Origin: Aldersonia sp. NBC_00410
Lineage (GTDB): Bacteria > Actinomycetota > Actinomycetes > Mycobacteriales > Mycobacteriaceae
Direction of reading: 5' to 3'
Assembly: GCF_026342035.1 (NCBI RefSeq)
Contig: NZ_JAPENM010000014.1
Span: forward strand, 40,928 to 104,927
DNA length: 64,000 nucleotides
Shown: piece by piece, positions 51,583 through 60,652 of the stretch
How the letters are laid out: every line of letters begins with the position of its first letter
How positions within the stretch are numbered: position 1 is the first letter of the stretch
Position numbers and translations under genes: made by a program
Notes under the pieces: model-generated
Told to the model about the DNA's origin: nothing
What the model saw: the letters and a program-made list of their open reading frames with translations, nothing else
Database searches by the model: none

Positions 51583-51849
51583 TCACGCGGCCTGACTGGC
51601 CGGTCTGGTCATGATTACTTCGAATTCGATCGGGGTCAACCGCCCGAGAGCGGTCTGGCGGCGACGGCGGTGATAGGTGCGTTCGATCCAAGTGACGATC
51701 GCAATCCTCAGTTCCTCCCGAGTGTCCCACCGGCGTAGATACAGCTTGCCTTCACGTGTCGGATGCTCGGTAATATCGCTCAGCCACAACCGATTTGGAC
51801 CTTCGGCAGTGAAGCCCCGCTCCACCAGGTCGTTGTGGACGAAGTTCTC
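51583..51849 (-). pseudogene. IS3-family transposase remnant with internal deletion
   Basis: The frame reads HNDLVERGFTAEGPNRLWLSDITEHPTREG, the start of an IS3-type integrase core, then jumps to RRWDTREELRIAIVTWIERTYHRRRRQ and LGRLTPIEFEVI, its end. The catalytic middle is missing. A short GTGAC/GTCAC inverted pair near 51569-51586 may mark the element end. Confidence 0.75.
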
Positions 51850-52007
51850 GTCGCCGGACGCCCGTTGACCCATTTCGTGCAAGTCGGTCCCGGCGGAGAA
51901 GGCGCGGCCCGCACCGGAGAGCAGCACCACTGCCACGCTGGGATCGTCCGCCGCGTCCCGCAGGGCGCGGGCGGTCGCGTCGTCCCTGCTGTTCGCCGGC
52001 GGTGGTG
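51850..52007 (-). pseudogene. Crotonase (enoyl-CoA hydratase) N-terminal fragment
   Basis: About 52 codons read PPANSRDDATARAL, then VAVVLLSGAGRAFSAGTDLHEMG, typical of the start of an enoyl-CoA hydratase. It continues in frame into the IS3 remnant, making one chimeric open frame to 51583. The rest of the gene is gone, presumably through IS insertion and deletion. Confidence 0.7.
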
Positions 52008-52154
52008 TCAGTACGCGATGAAGAGGATCTCGTCGCGGCTGTACTCGTGCCCGGGATGCTGCTCGGCGAGGTGTTTGGTTGTCTTCTCGACCAGGTCGTC
52101 TTCGTCCTTGCCGACGATCACTTCACCGCACGGGCAGTTCAGTCGTGTCTTCAT
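52008..52154 (-). CDS. DUF1059-family small protein
   Basis: A 48-residue protein: the start MKTRLNCPCGEVIVG holds a Cys-x-Cys pair, the middle has LVEKTTKHLAEQHPGHEYS with two His, and the end is ILFIAY. This is the DUF1059 pattern, a probable small metal-binding domain. GGAG lies about 10 nt before the ATG. It is the last intact gene of the minus-strand operon and directly abuts the crotonase fragment. Confidence 0.8.
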   Translation of the reverse strand: MKTRLNCPCGEVIVGKDEDDLVEKTTKHLAEQHPGHEYSRDEILFIAY

Positions 52155-52326
52155 TACAGTCTCGCTCCGTTATCGATGTGCATAGAGGCATGCGGAATCT
52201 TTCCATGCCCGCGATCTTCTGCGCAGTGGTCCGGCGCACGAACATCCTGGGTTTCTCCGTCGCCAACGATGGTGCGTGGCTTCGACGCCGCCAACCGCAG
52301 CGAGGTTCGTCGAAGTGCTTCGTTCC

Positions 52327-53157
52327 CTACCGGACCATGAATCCTGCATCGAGGGCCCACTGGGTGCCGGTGATGAATTTGGCTTCGTCCGATACCAGGT
52401 AGGCGACGGCGTTGGCGATGTCCTCGGGCTCAAGCATCTGCAGGGGCAAGGCATTTTGCATGCCCGAGATCGAGTTCGATCCGCCGGCGGCCGCTTGCTC
52501 CATCAGTGCTTGCATCGCCTCGTTCATCGTCATTCCACTGGCCACCCCGGTGGGATGGATGGTGTTGACACGAATCCATTCCGGTGCCAGGTAGCTGGCC
52601 AGGCCCTGCATGAGGGCGACCACGCCTCGCTTCGCGGACGCGTAGGCTGAACCGCTGGCCAGCACTGACGCACTGGCCTTGAGTCCGGCAGTGGAACTGG
52701 TGATGACGATCGATCCGCCACGGCCGCCTTCGCGCATGGCCGGTAGTGCCGCCCGAACCGTGTGGAACACGCCGGTGAGGTTGGTGTCGATCACGTCATT
52801 CCAATCTGCGAGGAAATCGTCGGACTCCGGTCCCATTCGGATGATCCCGGCGTTCGCGATGACGATGTCGCAACGACCGAACTCGTCGAGTCCGTCCTGG
52901 AATGCCGCCGAGAGTCCGTGGAAGTCGCGGACATCGGCCTTGCGGGTGATGATTCGACGATCTTCCTTCTCGACGAGTCGCGCCGTCTCGGCGAGGTCCT
53001 CTTCACTCGCGTTGGGGTAGGTCATCGACGCGACGTTCTCACAGATGTCGACAGCGATGATGTCGGCGCCGTCGCGGGCGAGCCGGATTGCGTGCGCGCG
53101 GCCCTGACCGCGCCCCGCGCCGGTGATGAACGCGACGCGTCCTTCCAGACCTGACAT
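52327..53157 (-). CDS. Mycofactocin-coupled-type SDR oxidoreductase (1)
   Basis: A 276-residue SDR with FITGAGRGQGRAHA, the long loop after AVDICENV seen in mycofactocin-coupled SDRs, ITSSTAGLKAS and the catalytic YASAK. Such enzymes hold their NAD tightly and pass electrons to mycofactocin. It probably oxidises an alcohol made by the P450 of the same operon. The mycofactocin genes are not in this window. Confidence 0.85.
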   Translation of the reverse strand: MSGLEGRVAFITGAGRGQGRAHAIRLARDGADIIAVDICENVASMTYPNASEEDLAETARLVEKEDRRIITRKADVRDFHGLSAAFQDGLDEFGRCDIVIANAGIIRMGPESDDFLADWNDVIDTNLTGVFHTVRAALPAMREGGRGGSIVITSSTAGLKASASVLASGSAYASAKRGVVALMQGLASYLAPEWIRVNTIHPTGVASGMTMNEAMQALMEQAAAGGSNSISGMQNALPLQMLEPEDIANAVAYLVSDEAKFITGTQWALDAGFMVR

Positions 53158-53200
53158 GGTGTGTCACTTCCTTTTCTCTTGCCGCATCGCAATGGTTGCG

Positions 53201-54592
53201 TTACTTCACGTCACTTGCGCTCTTGCCGATATCGGCCAAGGTGACGGGTTTCGGGTACTCGCCCTGGTACTCGTAGATCGGTGCGTCGCATCGGTAGAGC
53301 CCGTCGATGGTCGGGCCGAAATCGGCGGCTTGCCAGCCGCCCGGGCGGGCCACTTCGATGTCATAGCAGGGTACCGGCCGGTCGGCGACCGACAGATCGA
53401 CCGGCATCTGCAATCCTCCTGCAGTCCACTCTTTTTCGGCCTTGGCTACATCGAGTGCGCACTTGCGGGTCAACTCGTCTGCACAGCTGCCGGCCGACTT
53501 CGCGAACAACACCCATGCGGCGATCGCGCGGATTCCGGGGAAAGTCACGCTTGTGCCAGGAGCGTATTTGTCGTACATCTGGTCGACCTGTCGCACGGCC
53601 GGCACCTTGTCGCCACTCTCGAGTGATGCGGCACCGCTGAGGTCGAGGTAGCTGTTCTGGAAGCCCAGCGATCGGCCACCGTTGTCGATGAACTCCTGGT
53701 TGTAGGCGTTGTTGGTGGCGTCGATCCAGTCGAGTTTGTAGTCCATGCTGGTGAGGACGTCTTCGAGTTTGAGAAGTTGAGTGAATTGCCCCATGAACAC
53801 GAGACCTTTGACGCCCTTGCTCTTGATCGACTGTGCGTAGGGTGTCCAGTCCGAGACGCCCGCCGCGGGATACAGCTCGTCGTAGGTGACGGTCGCCCCG
53901 AGCGCCTGCATCGATTCGACGGTCTTGGTACCGATTACCTTCGTCACCGGCGAGTCGCCGTTGATGATGCCGACCGCGCCCTTCGATTCGGGATATTTCT
54001 GTTGTAGTAGCCACTGACGGAAGCCCTGGAAGGGCTCGTATCTGCTGCCGGTGCTCACCGATGCGGTCACCTGTAGATCGGAGAAGGCATTTTCGGCCTG
54101 AACCACCTGCGCGGGAAAGTCCGGGAGTAGGCACTTCAGGCGCTCTTTGACGCCGAGAGCGTCGAGTGCGGCACCACCGCCGACGAGCGCGAAGTCGCTG
54201 CGGCAGGCTTCGATCATCCGCTGCCGCACTTCCATCAGCTTCGTGTCGTAGACTTCCGCGACGAGTTTGCGACCGTTGATTCCGCCGGCCGCGTTACACC
54301 AGGACGTGAACACCTTCGCGGCGTCGACGAACTCCGGATTCTTCGTGAATCCCACGTCGGAGAAGATTCCAACCTTGATCTCGTCGGCGGTGACACCCTG
54401 CGCCGTAGCGCTTTTCGCCGCACCGGGCCCGCACACCCCGCTCAGGTCACCGAAATCGCCCGACCCGACCTCAGCGGATTCTTTCTGGCTGCCACCGGTC
54501 GCTTCGGTCTCTGTCCCGCTGCGGCCACTGCATCCTCCCACTACCAACAGCGACACCACCGCAAGGGCGACCACGATTCGCTTGCTCGACAC
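53201..54592 (-). CDS. Solute-binding lipoprotein, branched-chain amino acid ABC type
   Basis: 463 residues from the GTG at 54592 (AAAGGAG upstream). The signal peptide ends in a lipobox (LLVVGGC), followed by a Gly/Ser/Glu linker. The type 1 periplasmic-binding fold is seen in EIKVGIFSDVGF, VYDTKLMEVRQRMIEAC and KGLVFMGQFTQLLKLEDVL. No permease or ATPase genes are nearby, so it is an orphan binding protein; it may serve a transporter encoded elsewhere or bind a hydrophobic substrate. Confidence 0.87.
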   Translation of the reverse strand: MSSKRIVVALAVVSLLVVGGCSGRSGTETEATGGSQKESAEVGSGDFGDLSGVCGPGAAKSATAQGVTADEIKVGIFSDVGFTKNPEFVDAAKVFTSWCNAAGGINGRKLVAEVYDTKLMEVRQRMIEACRSDFALVGGGAALDALGVKERLKCLLPDFPAQVVQAENAFSDLQVTASVSTGSRYEPFQGFRQWLLQQKYPESKGAVGIINGDSPVTKVIGTKTVESMQALGATVTYDELYPAAGVSDWTPYAQSIKSKGVKGLVFMGQFTQLLKLEDVLTSMDYKLDWIDATNNAYNQEFIDNGGRSLGFQNSYLDLSGAASLESGDKVPAVRQVDQMYDKYAPGTSVTFPGIRAIAAWVLFAKSAGSCADELTRKCALDVAKAEKEWTAGGLQMPVDLSVADRPVPCYDIEVARPGGWQAADFGPTIDGLYRCDAPIYEYQGEYPKPVTLADIGKSASDVK

Positions 54593-54660
54593 GATTTCTC
54601 CTTTGGGCGGCCATCGACGGGAGGCCGGCAGATCAATTGGCATGTAACGAATGTGGTGGA

Positions 54661-55500
54661 CTACTTGAGCATGCTGCCGGCGTCGACCGTCAGCGGGAGG
54701 CCGGTGACGTAGCGTGCCTCATCGGAGGCCAGAAACAGCACGGCGTTGCTGATGTCCACCGGTTCGACCCAGCCGACGGGCAGCACGTGCATGAATTGCG
54801 CTGCGACCTTCAGGTCGTCGGGCCCGGGGTTCTCGAGGTCGGGGCGGAACATCTTCATGGTGCCCTCGTTCATGAACATCGGGGTGTTGACATTGGTGGG
54901 ATGTACGGAGTTGACGCGAATGGAGTGCTGCCCCAGTTCCACGGCGAACGTGCGCATCAATCCGACGACGCCATGCTTGGCGGCGATGTAGTGGCCGGTG
55001 TTCGGGTAGGCCTTCAGGCCACCCACGGAGCTCGTCAGCACGATGGAGCCACCGCGACCGCCCGAGAGAAGGTGCGGAACTCCGGCTTTCACACTCTTCC
55101 ACACACCGGAGAGGTTGACGTCGATCATGTCCTGCCAGTCCGACTCGCTGGTCTTGTCCAACGTTTCGCCGCCGTTGCCGATGCCGGCATTGGCGACGAT
55201 GATGTCGAGTCGGCCGAGTTGGTCGACGCCGCTGTCCACCGCCGCCCGCAGCGCGTCGTAGTTGCGAACGTCGACCTCGGCGGTCACGATGCGACGGTTG
55301 TGCCCCTTGACCAGGTCGGCCGTCTCCGCGAGGTCATCGGGCGTCGACGGCGGGATCGCGCTGCCTTTGGTGATCGGCCCACACACGTCGACCGCAATGA
55401 TGTCGGCGCCCTCTTGCGCGAGCCGCACCGCGTGACTGCGCCCCTGGCCGCGCGCCGCACCGGTGACGAATGCGACCTTTCCTTCAACTCGACCACTCAT
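54661..55500 (-). CDS. Mycofactocin-coupled-type SDR oxidoreductase (2)
   Basis: A 279-residue SDR with FVTGAARGQGRSHA, a long insertion after AVDVCGPI, LTSSVGGLKAYP and a catalytic motif HYIAAK (Tyr in YIAAK). The ATG at 55500 follows AAAGGCGAAGAA. It is a close paralogue of the SDR at 52327 with the binding-protein gene between them; the two may act on successive or stereo-different alcohols. Confidence 0.87.
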   Translation of the reverse strand: MSGRVEGKVAFVTGAARGQGRSHAVRLAQEGADIIAVDVCGPITKGSAIPPSTPDDLAETADLVKGHNRRIVTAEVDVRNYDALRAAVDSGVDQLGRLDIIVANAGIGNGGETLDKTSESDWQDMIDVNLSGVWKSVKAGVPHLLSGGRGGSIVLTSSVGGLKAYPNTGHYIAAKHGVVGLMRTFAVELGQHSIRVNSVHPTNVNTPMFMNEGTMKMFRPDLENPGPDDLKVAAQFMHVLPVGWVEPVDISNAVLFLASDEARYVTGLPLTVDAGSMLK

Positions 55501-55575
55501 TTCTTCGCCTTTCGTTGTGTGATACCGAAACTCGGTATTGGAGAACGTCACATGTCGACCGGTAGGGCCGAGCGA

Positions 55576-56856
55576 TCAAGATGCTGGGGTGAACTCGATG
55601 TTCAGCTCGGTGAGACCGCGCAGCAGAAATGTCGGTTCGTAGGCATAGCTACGCGCACCGGGGCTGCCGTGTCGATCCGCGCTGATGGTGATATCCCGCA
55701 CCCGGTCCAGCAGTCGGCTGAGGGTGACCACGCCCTCGACACGAGCCAGCGGTGCGCCTGCACAGGTGTGTAAGCCACGCCCGAAGGCAATGTGCTCGCG
55801 TCCATTTCGGCGGTCGAGGCGGAATTCGTTCGGATCCTCGAACTTGCGCGGGTCCCGATTGGCTGCACCGAGGCAGAGCATGACGACGGTGCCTGCCGGG
55901 ATATGGACCCCGCCCAAGGTTGTGGTTTTGCGGGCGAGCCGAAAGTCGATCTTGGTTGGGCTCTCCATGCGCAGCGATTCCTCGATGAACCGGGGGATCA
56001 GGCTGCGGTCCTCGCGTAACAACTGCTGAAGATCAGGCCGATCACCGAGCGTCTGCAGTGCCGAGCTCAGCAACTTCGTCACGGTTTCCTGTCCGGCGGC
56101 AAACAGGAAGGTGGCCGGACGAACGACCTCCAACAACTCGGGGATCGAGCCGTCCGGATAAGTCGCGGCAGCCATGGCGCTCAGGACGTCGCCGCGCGGC
56201 TCGCGCCGCCGATCGGCGATGTATCCGCCGAACTTGTCATCGAGATACTGCAGCGGATTCGATCCGACCGGCTCGCCGTCGAGCGCCCCGACCCTGCTGC
56301 CCGGCCGCATTCCGGCGCCCAGGGCGAGCCGGAATTCGTCACGGTCCTCCTCGGGAACACCGAGCAGGTCGGTGATAACCAGCGTGGCAAACGGTTTCGC
56401 GTACTCGCCCAGAAACTCGCAGCGGCCGTTGTCGATGAACTCATCGAGTTGACGGTCGGCCTGCGCCCACATGTAGTCTTCGTTCTCCTTGAGCCGCCGC
56501 GGCGTCAAGAGCCTGCCCAGCAGCGAGCGAGCGCGCTCGTGGTCGGGTGGATCCATCGTGACCATGTGCTCGAAAATCGGGAACTGATGCCGGTGTGCCT
56601 CGATCTGCGCCGTGATGTCGTCGCCTTCGGGTACGAAGGGCAGTGGCGGAAACGGCCCACCGATCGAGACGCACGCAGAGAAGGAGTCGACGTCTTTGAA
56701 GGCCGCGCAGACTTCCTGGTAACCCGTCACGACCGCCACACCGTGGTGCGGCTCTCGAAAGACCGGGTCCTGGCTGCGCACGTAATCGAAGTACTCGTAG
56801 GGAGATTGGGCGATTACTTCATCGGAGAAGTAGTCGACTGAGGCGAGATCGGGCAT
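55576..56856 (-). CDS. Cytochrome P450
   Basis: A 426-residue P450: the I-helix region FLFAAGQETVTKLL (Gln-Glu-Thr in place of the usual Asp/Glu-Thr order), E-x-x-R in ESLRMES and the haem loop FGRGLHTCAGAPLARVEG. A ferredoxin gene lies directly upstream in the same operon, so the electron donor is likely co-expressed. The substrate is unknown, probably a terpenoid- or alkyl-type compound. Confidence 0.92.
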   Translation of the reverse strand: MPDLASVDYFSDEVIAQSPYEYFDYVRSQDPVFREPHHGVAVVTGYQEVCAAFKDVDSFSACVSIGGPFPPLPFVPEGDDITAQIEAHRHQFPIFEHMVTMDPPDHERARSLLGRLLTPRRLKENEDYMWAQADRQLDEFIDNGRCEFLGEYAKPFATLVITDLLGVPEEDRDEFRLALGAGMRPGSRVGALDGEPVGSNPLQYLDDKFGGYIADRRREPRGDVLSAMAAATYPDGSIPELLEVVRPATFLFAAGQETVTKLLSSALQTLGDRPDLQQLLREDRSLIPRFIEESLRMESPTKIDFRLARKTTTLGGVHIPAGTVVMLCLGAANRDPRKFEDPNEFRLDRRNGREHIAFGRGLHTCAGAPLARVEGVVTLSRLLDRVRDITISADRHGSPGARSYAYEPTFLLRGLTELNIEFTPAS

Positions 56857-56917
56857 GAACGCTTATCCTTTTCGAGAGAAGTTGAAGGGCCGGTGTTGAT
56901 TCGGACGGCGTACTTGC

Positions 56918-57142
56918 TCACGTGGAGACGAAGCTGATCGCTTGGCGCGGGCACGAGTTAATCGCTGCCTGCACCTTGTCCCACATCGCTTCCGGAGGTG
57001 TCTCGATACACGTGGCGACATCGTCGTCACCGAGATCGAAGACTTCCGGCGCCGAATCGATGCACAGTGCATGCCCCTCACACAGGCGCGTGTCCACGCG
57101 CACTTTGCGCCGCCGGGCGGCTTGGTTCGCGGTGTTGTTCAT
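56918..57142 (-). CDS. Small ferredoxin with Cys-x2-His-x2-Cys motif
   Basis: A 74-residue ferredoxin. Cluster ligands appear in LCEGHALC and, near the end, NSCPRQAI. The central Cys of the usual C-x2-C-x2-C triplet is His, as in several mycobacterial and Streptomyces P450 ferredoxins. The ATG at 57142 has GAGG 13 nt upstream. It lies between ALDH and P450 genes and very likely feeds the P450. Confidence 0.87.
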   Translation of the reverse strand: MNNTANQAARRRKVRVDTRLCEGHALCIDSAPEVFDLGDDDVATCIETPPEAMWDKVQAAINSCPRQAISFVST

Positions 57143-57177
57143 CGGAAAGTTGTCACCTCGTCGAATTGGCGTTCGAG

Positions 57178-58638
57178 TCATCGCATTCCAATGCGAATGT
57201 TCTTGATCTGCAGAAACTCGTGCAGGCCGGCCAACCCGCCGGTACGGCCGAATCCGCTCTGCTTGTAACCGCCGTAGGGTCCCTGCGGCGAGATGTCGCT
57301 GAACGTGTTGATCCACACCGAACCGGACTCGAGTTGCCGCGCGACCCGGTGTGCGCGCGTCAGATCATTGGTCTGCACGAAAGCATTGAGACCGTACGGT
57401 GTGTCGTTGGCGATTTGCACAGCTTCCGACTCGTCCCCGAAGCGGATAATTGATACGACGGGGCCGAATGTCTCTGTCTGGGCGATCGCCGAGGCGTTGT
57501 CCACGCCGGCGAAAACTGTGGGCTCGATGTAGTAGCCCTGCGACAGTTCGCCACCCATCCGCCGTCCGCCCGTGACCAGCTCACCAGAGGCGTGGGTAAC
57601 CGCATCGTCGATCTCGGTGACGATGCGATCGGCGGCCCCTGCGCTGATGACGGGTCCGAATGCAACCGCCGGGTCGAACGGGTCGCCGATCTTCGCCGAA
57701 CCGACGACGGCGACGAACTTCTCGACGAAATCGTCGTACACCCTGTCGTGGACCAGAATCCGGCTCGCGCAGGCACAGCTCTGCCCCGATTGCATCAGCG
57801 GGCCCTGATGTGCCGCCATCATCGCGGCGGCGTCGAGGTCGGCATCGTCGAACACGATGTTGGCCGACTTGCCACCGAGTTCGGCAACGACCGGTGTCAG
57901 ATCGGCTGCCGCTGCCACAAGGACTCTTCGGGCAGTTGCGCCGCCACCGGTGAAGTGAATCTTCTTGACGTTAGGGTGACGAACAAGGGCCTCACCCCCG
58001 GCGGCCTGAGCAGGGACCACATTGACCAAACCGGGCGGAAGCCCCGCTTCGATACACAATTCGCCGAACCGAAGTGCGGCCAACGGTGCCAACTCCGATG
58101 GCTTGAGGACGACCGCGTTGCCTGCTGCCAGAGCGGGCGCGACACATGAGGCGGCCACGGCCAGTGCGCCGTTCCACGGTGCAATCACCCCGACGACGCC
58201 GTAGGGTTCGCGCTCGATAATGTTGATGTCGAACGAGCCATTGACCGGTGTACTCACACCATTCGGCTTGTCGACATAGCCGGCGAAGTGACGCAGGAAC
58301 CGCTCCAGCAGTATCGCGGTGCCGGCAAACGACAGCGGGACGGCGTAGTCGTGCACGTTGAGCCGGGCGAACTCGTCGAGGTGGTCGTGTACGACATCCG
58401 CCAGATCGATCAGCAGGTCTCGGCGGCGGTCCACTGTTAGCGACATCCATTCCCGCTGTGCCTGCGTACCCGAATCGACGGCTCGGTCGATCTCTGCAGC
58501 CCCGGCCAGGGCGACGGTTGCGTTCGGCAGTCCGGTGGCCGGGTAGATGTGCTGATGCATCCCACCGGAGGAATTTGTGACGCGGTCACCGCCGATGAGC
58601 AACCCCGCGGCAGTGCTGGTAGCAGGTGCGCTCGTCAC
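57178..58638 (-). CDS. Aldehyde dehydrogenase
   Basis: A 486-residue NAD(P)-dependent ALDH: VIAPWNGALAVAA, the general base Glu in VAELGGKSANIVF, the nucleophile Cys in SGQSCACASRI (the first or second Cys) and FGPVVSIIRF. The GTG start overlaps the CMD stop by 4 nt. It probably oxidises the aldehyde made from the alcohol by the mycofactocin-type SDRs. Confidence 0.92.
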   Translation of the reverse strand: MTSAPATSTAAGLLIGGDRVTNSSGGMHQHIYPATGLPNATVALAGAAEIDRAVDSGTQAQREWMSLTVDRRRDLLIDLADVVHDHLDEFARLNVHDYAVPLSFAGTAILLERFLRHFAGYVDKPNGVSTPVNGSFDINIIEREPYGVVGVIAPWNGALAVAASCVAPALAAGNAVVLKPSELAPLAALRFGELCIEAGLPPGLVNVVPAQAAGGEALVRHPNVKKIHFTGGGATARRVLVAAAADLTPVVAELGGKSANIVFDDADLDAAAMMAAHQGPLMQSGQSCACASRILVHDRVYDDFVEKFVAVVGSAKIGDPFDPAVAFGPVISAGAADRIVTEIDDAVTHASGELVTGGRRMGGELSQGYYIEPTVFAGVDNASAIAQTETFGPVVSIIRFGDESEAVQIANDTPYGLNAFVQTNDLTRAHRVARQLESGSVWINTFSDISPQGPYGGYKQSGFGRTGGLAGLHEFLQIKNIRIGMR

Positions 58639-59447
58639 GATGTCGTCTCCAGTTCAGTACGCCATTCGTCCAGACAGCGCTGCTTCTGCTCACCGATGAC
58701 CTGATTCAAGTTCGACGCTTTCGGCCAGCCGTAGTAGGCAGCGAAATGCAATGCGATCTCGTCCATCTCGTCGAAGGAAACATCGCGACTCTTCAATGCG
58801 GCGTAGACGTGGCTCATGATCGGCATCGGTGCATCCTGAATCGCCACGCAGGCGACCGTGATGAGGCGACGTTCCTTCATCCCGAGTCCTGGGCGCAGCC
58901 ACATCTCACCGAACACGAAGTTGAGAATTCCGGCGCCCGAATATGGGTTGTCTCGGGTCGGCGCGACCGGCATGCAGTTGATGTCCTTGAACGATTGCTC
59001 ACCACCGGACACGCGCAACTCTGGATCGCTCGCAGTCACCAGCGGCAGCAGCGGCTCCGGCTCCGGTGTCGTCTGCCCGCGTTCATGATGGATACGCTCC
59101 CACTGCTGGTCGACCACCATGTTGAACCGCGACGCCTTCGGCCAGCCGCCATAGACCGCGAAATGCAGTACCGTTTCCCGCATTTCGGAGATCGTCACAT
59201 CACCACTGTTCAACGCGGCGTACACGTGATCGACCAGCGGACCCTCCGCATCGGCGGCCGCGACACAGGGCAAGGTGATGAACCGTCGATCCCGGCGACT
59301 CAACGCCGGACGCGACCAGATCTCGGCAAACACGTAGTCGACCAGATTCGCCGCCGCGGGCGTCGCATCCTCGGGCGCGGAAAACGTCATCACCTCGGCG
59401 AATTCTCGCCGACCGCGCGTCGCCCGGTCGGTATCGATCGTAGTCAT
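58635..59447 (-). CDS. Two-domain carboxymuconolactone decarboxylase-family protein
   Basis: 270 residues with two CMD/AhpD-like repeats: RRDRRFITLPCVAAAD with DHVYAALNSGDVTISE, and KERRLITVACVAIQD with SHVYAALKSRDVSFDE. Each repeat has one Cys and no C-x2-C pair, so peroxidase activity is not expected. The ATG at 59447 follows AAGGAGG. First gene of the operon, divergent from TetR. Confidence 0.85.
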   Translation of the reverse strand: MTTIDTDRATRGRREFAEVMTFSAPEDATPAAANLVDYVFAEIWSRPALSRRDRRFITLPCVAAADAEGPLVDHVYAALNSGDVTISEMRETVLHFAVYGGWPKASRFNMVVDQQWERIHHERGQTTPEPEPLLPLVTASDPELRVSGGEQSFKDINCMPVAPTRDNPYSGAGILNFVFGEMWLRPGLGMKERRLITVACVAIQDAPMPIMSHVYAALKSRDVSFDEMDEIALHFAAYYGWPKASNLNQVIGEQKQRCLDEWRTELETTS

Positions 59448-59557
59448 GAAAGTTGTTTCCTCCTTGGGAATCTCGGCGCTACATCCTGCTGCAGGCGCCG
59501 GCATCCACCGGGGCTCTATCCGTGATGTGGGCCACACCGTCGGACAAACATGATGTG

Positions 59558-59572
59558 GATAACCGTGTTATT
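59558..59572. promoter_or_regulatory. Operator-like site GATAACCGTGTTATT
   Basis: GATAAC-N3-GTTATC form with one mismatch at the last base. It is 22 bp (two helix turns) from the perfect site at 59580. Confidence 0.6.
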
Positions 59573-59579
59573 CCGCTAC

Positions 59580-59594
59580 GATAACCTCGTTATC
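59580..59594. promoter_or_regulatory. Perfect operator-like site GATAAC-N3-GTTATC
   Basis: It lies in the divergent gap, 26 nt before the TetR start. Two sites on one face of the helix suggest cooperative binding of two TetR dimers. Confidence 0.7.
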
Positions 59595-59619
59595 CATCGA
59601 TGGCAAGGGGGTTCGGACC

Positions 59620-60240
59620 GTGTCGAGTACTGACGTGACGAACGCGGAGGGGAACCGGCGTGCCGACCGCGTATTGGAGATCGTCGTCGAACTTCTGGAG
59701 AGCGAAGGCTACGACGCAGTGCAGCTGCGCGAGGTCACGCGCCGCGCAAAGATGTCGCCGAACACCATTTACAAGCGCTACGCCAACCGTGACGAACTGA
59801 TCCTTGCAGCGCTCGAAGTGTGGATGGCGGAGAACCGATATGCCGGCGTGGGCAAAGAAGCCCACGAGCCTGGCGAGTCGCTCTACAGCGCGATGATGGG
59901 TCTGCTGCGCCCCATCTTCGAACCATGGGAGCACCACCCGGCAATGCTCAAAGCGTACGTCCGCGCCCGGGCCGCACCCGGTGGACAACGGCTGATCAAC
60001 CAAGGATTCGACATCGTCGTCCCCGCAGGACTCGAGGTGCTCGCCTCAGTGGATGAACGGTTCATCGCCGACCTCGACAACATCCTCTCGACCGTGGTCT
60101 ACGGGCTGATCGGACGGTTCGCCGCCGGCGAGATCGCCGTCACCGACCTCCTGCCAATCCTCGACCGCACCGTGTACTGGCTGACCACCGGTTACGAAGC
60201 GCGCGTACAAGGCGCCGCAGGCGAGCCAAGCAAGGACTGA
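59620..60240 (+). CDS. TetR-family regulator of the P450/ALDH operon
   Basis: A 206-residue protein with the helix-turn-helix VQLREVTRRAKMSPNTIYKRY then ANRDELILAALE (about residues 35-67). The C-terminal domain resembles the KstR-type TetR_C. The GTG start has AAGGGGG upstream. It is divergent from the CMD-ALDH-ferredoxin-P450-SDR operon with two operator sites between. Confidence 0.88.
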   Translation: MSSTDVTNAEGNRRADRVLEIVVELLESEGYDAVQLREVTRRAKMSPNTIYKRYANRDELILAALEVWMAENRYAGVGKEAHEPGESLYSAMMGLLRPIFEPWEHHPAMLKAYVRARAAPGGQRLINQGFDIVVPAGLEVLASVDERFIADLDNILSTVVYGLIGRFAAGEIAVTDLLPILDRTVYWLTTGYEARVQGAAGEPSKD

Positions 60241-60652
60241 AGCCTCCGGCGGTGGGCATCTGCGGCGTGCGGCCGGCGGTCATTGCGGCGCGACCGAGGT
60301 CGGCGCCGTCGTGGAGCGCCGTTGTGGACTGACTCATGCAGTGGTCGGTCGCGGAGGAAACTGGCTCGGCGCGGAGCTGATTCTCGACGATGCGGACCGA
60401 AAGTCGTTGCTGGACAAGTTCGATGCATGGCTGGGCTGTGATAGTTCGGCTGCACGGACGCTGAAGTGCTATCCAACATCCGTATACCGCAACCATCCAT
60501 CGGCGGCCGCTCCTCGGCGGATCGCGGACGGCACTCGATGCCACGATGTTGGGTGCCAGTGGAGTCACCAAGCGGAAGGTCATCGGAGTCGGAATTGGTA
60601 GCCGGTCCGTCTCATCTCCCCCGCCCCGTTTCGGCGGCGGCGAGGACATTTT
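60241..60652. other. 412 nt without a recognised gene
   Basis: The plus frame 60311-60601 contains ELILDDADRKSLLDKFDAWL, which looks protein-like, but it has no good start and decays afterwards. It may be a fragment of a lost gene. Nothing else is seen. Confidence 0.4.

Noticed and set aside
60140..60649. 169-codon minus frame after the TetR gene
   Set aside because: No domain, Arg/Pro/Ser-rich and overlapping the TetR 3' end.
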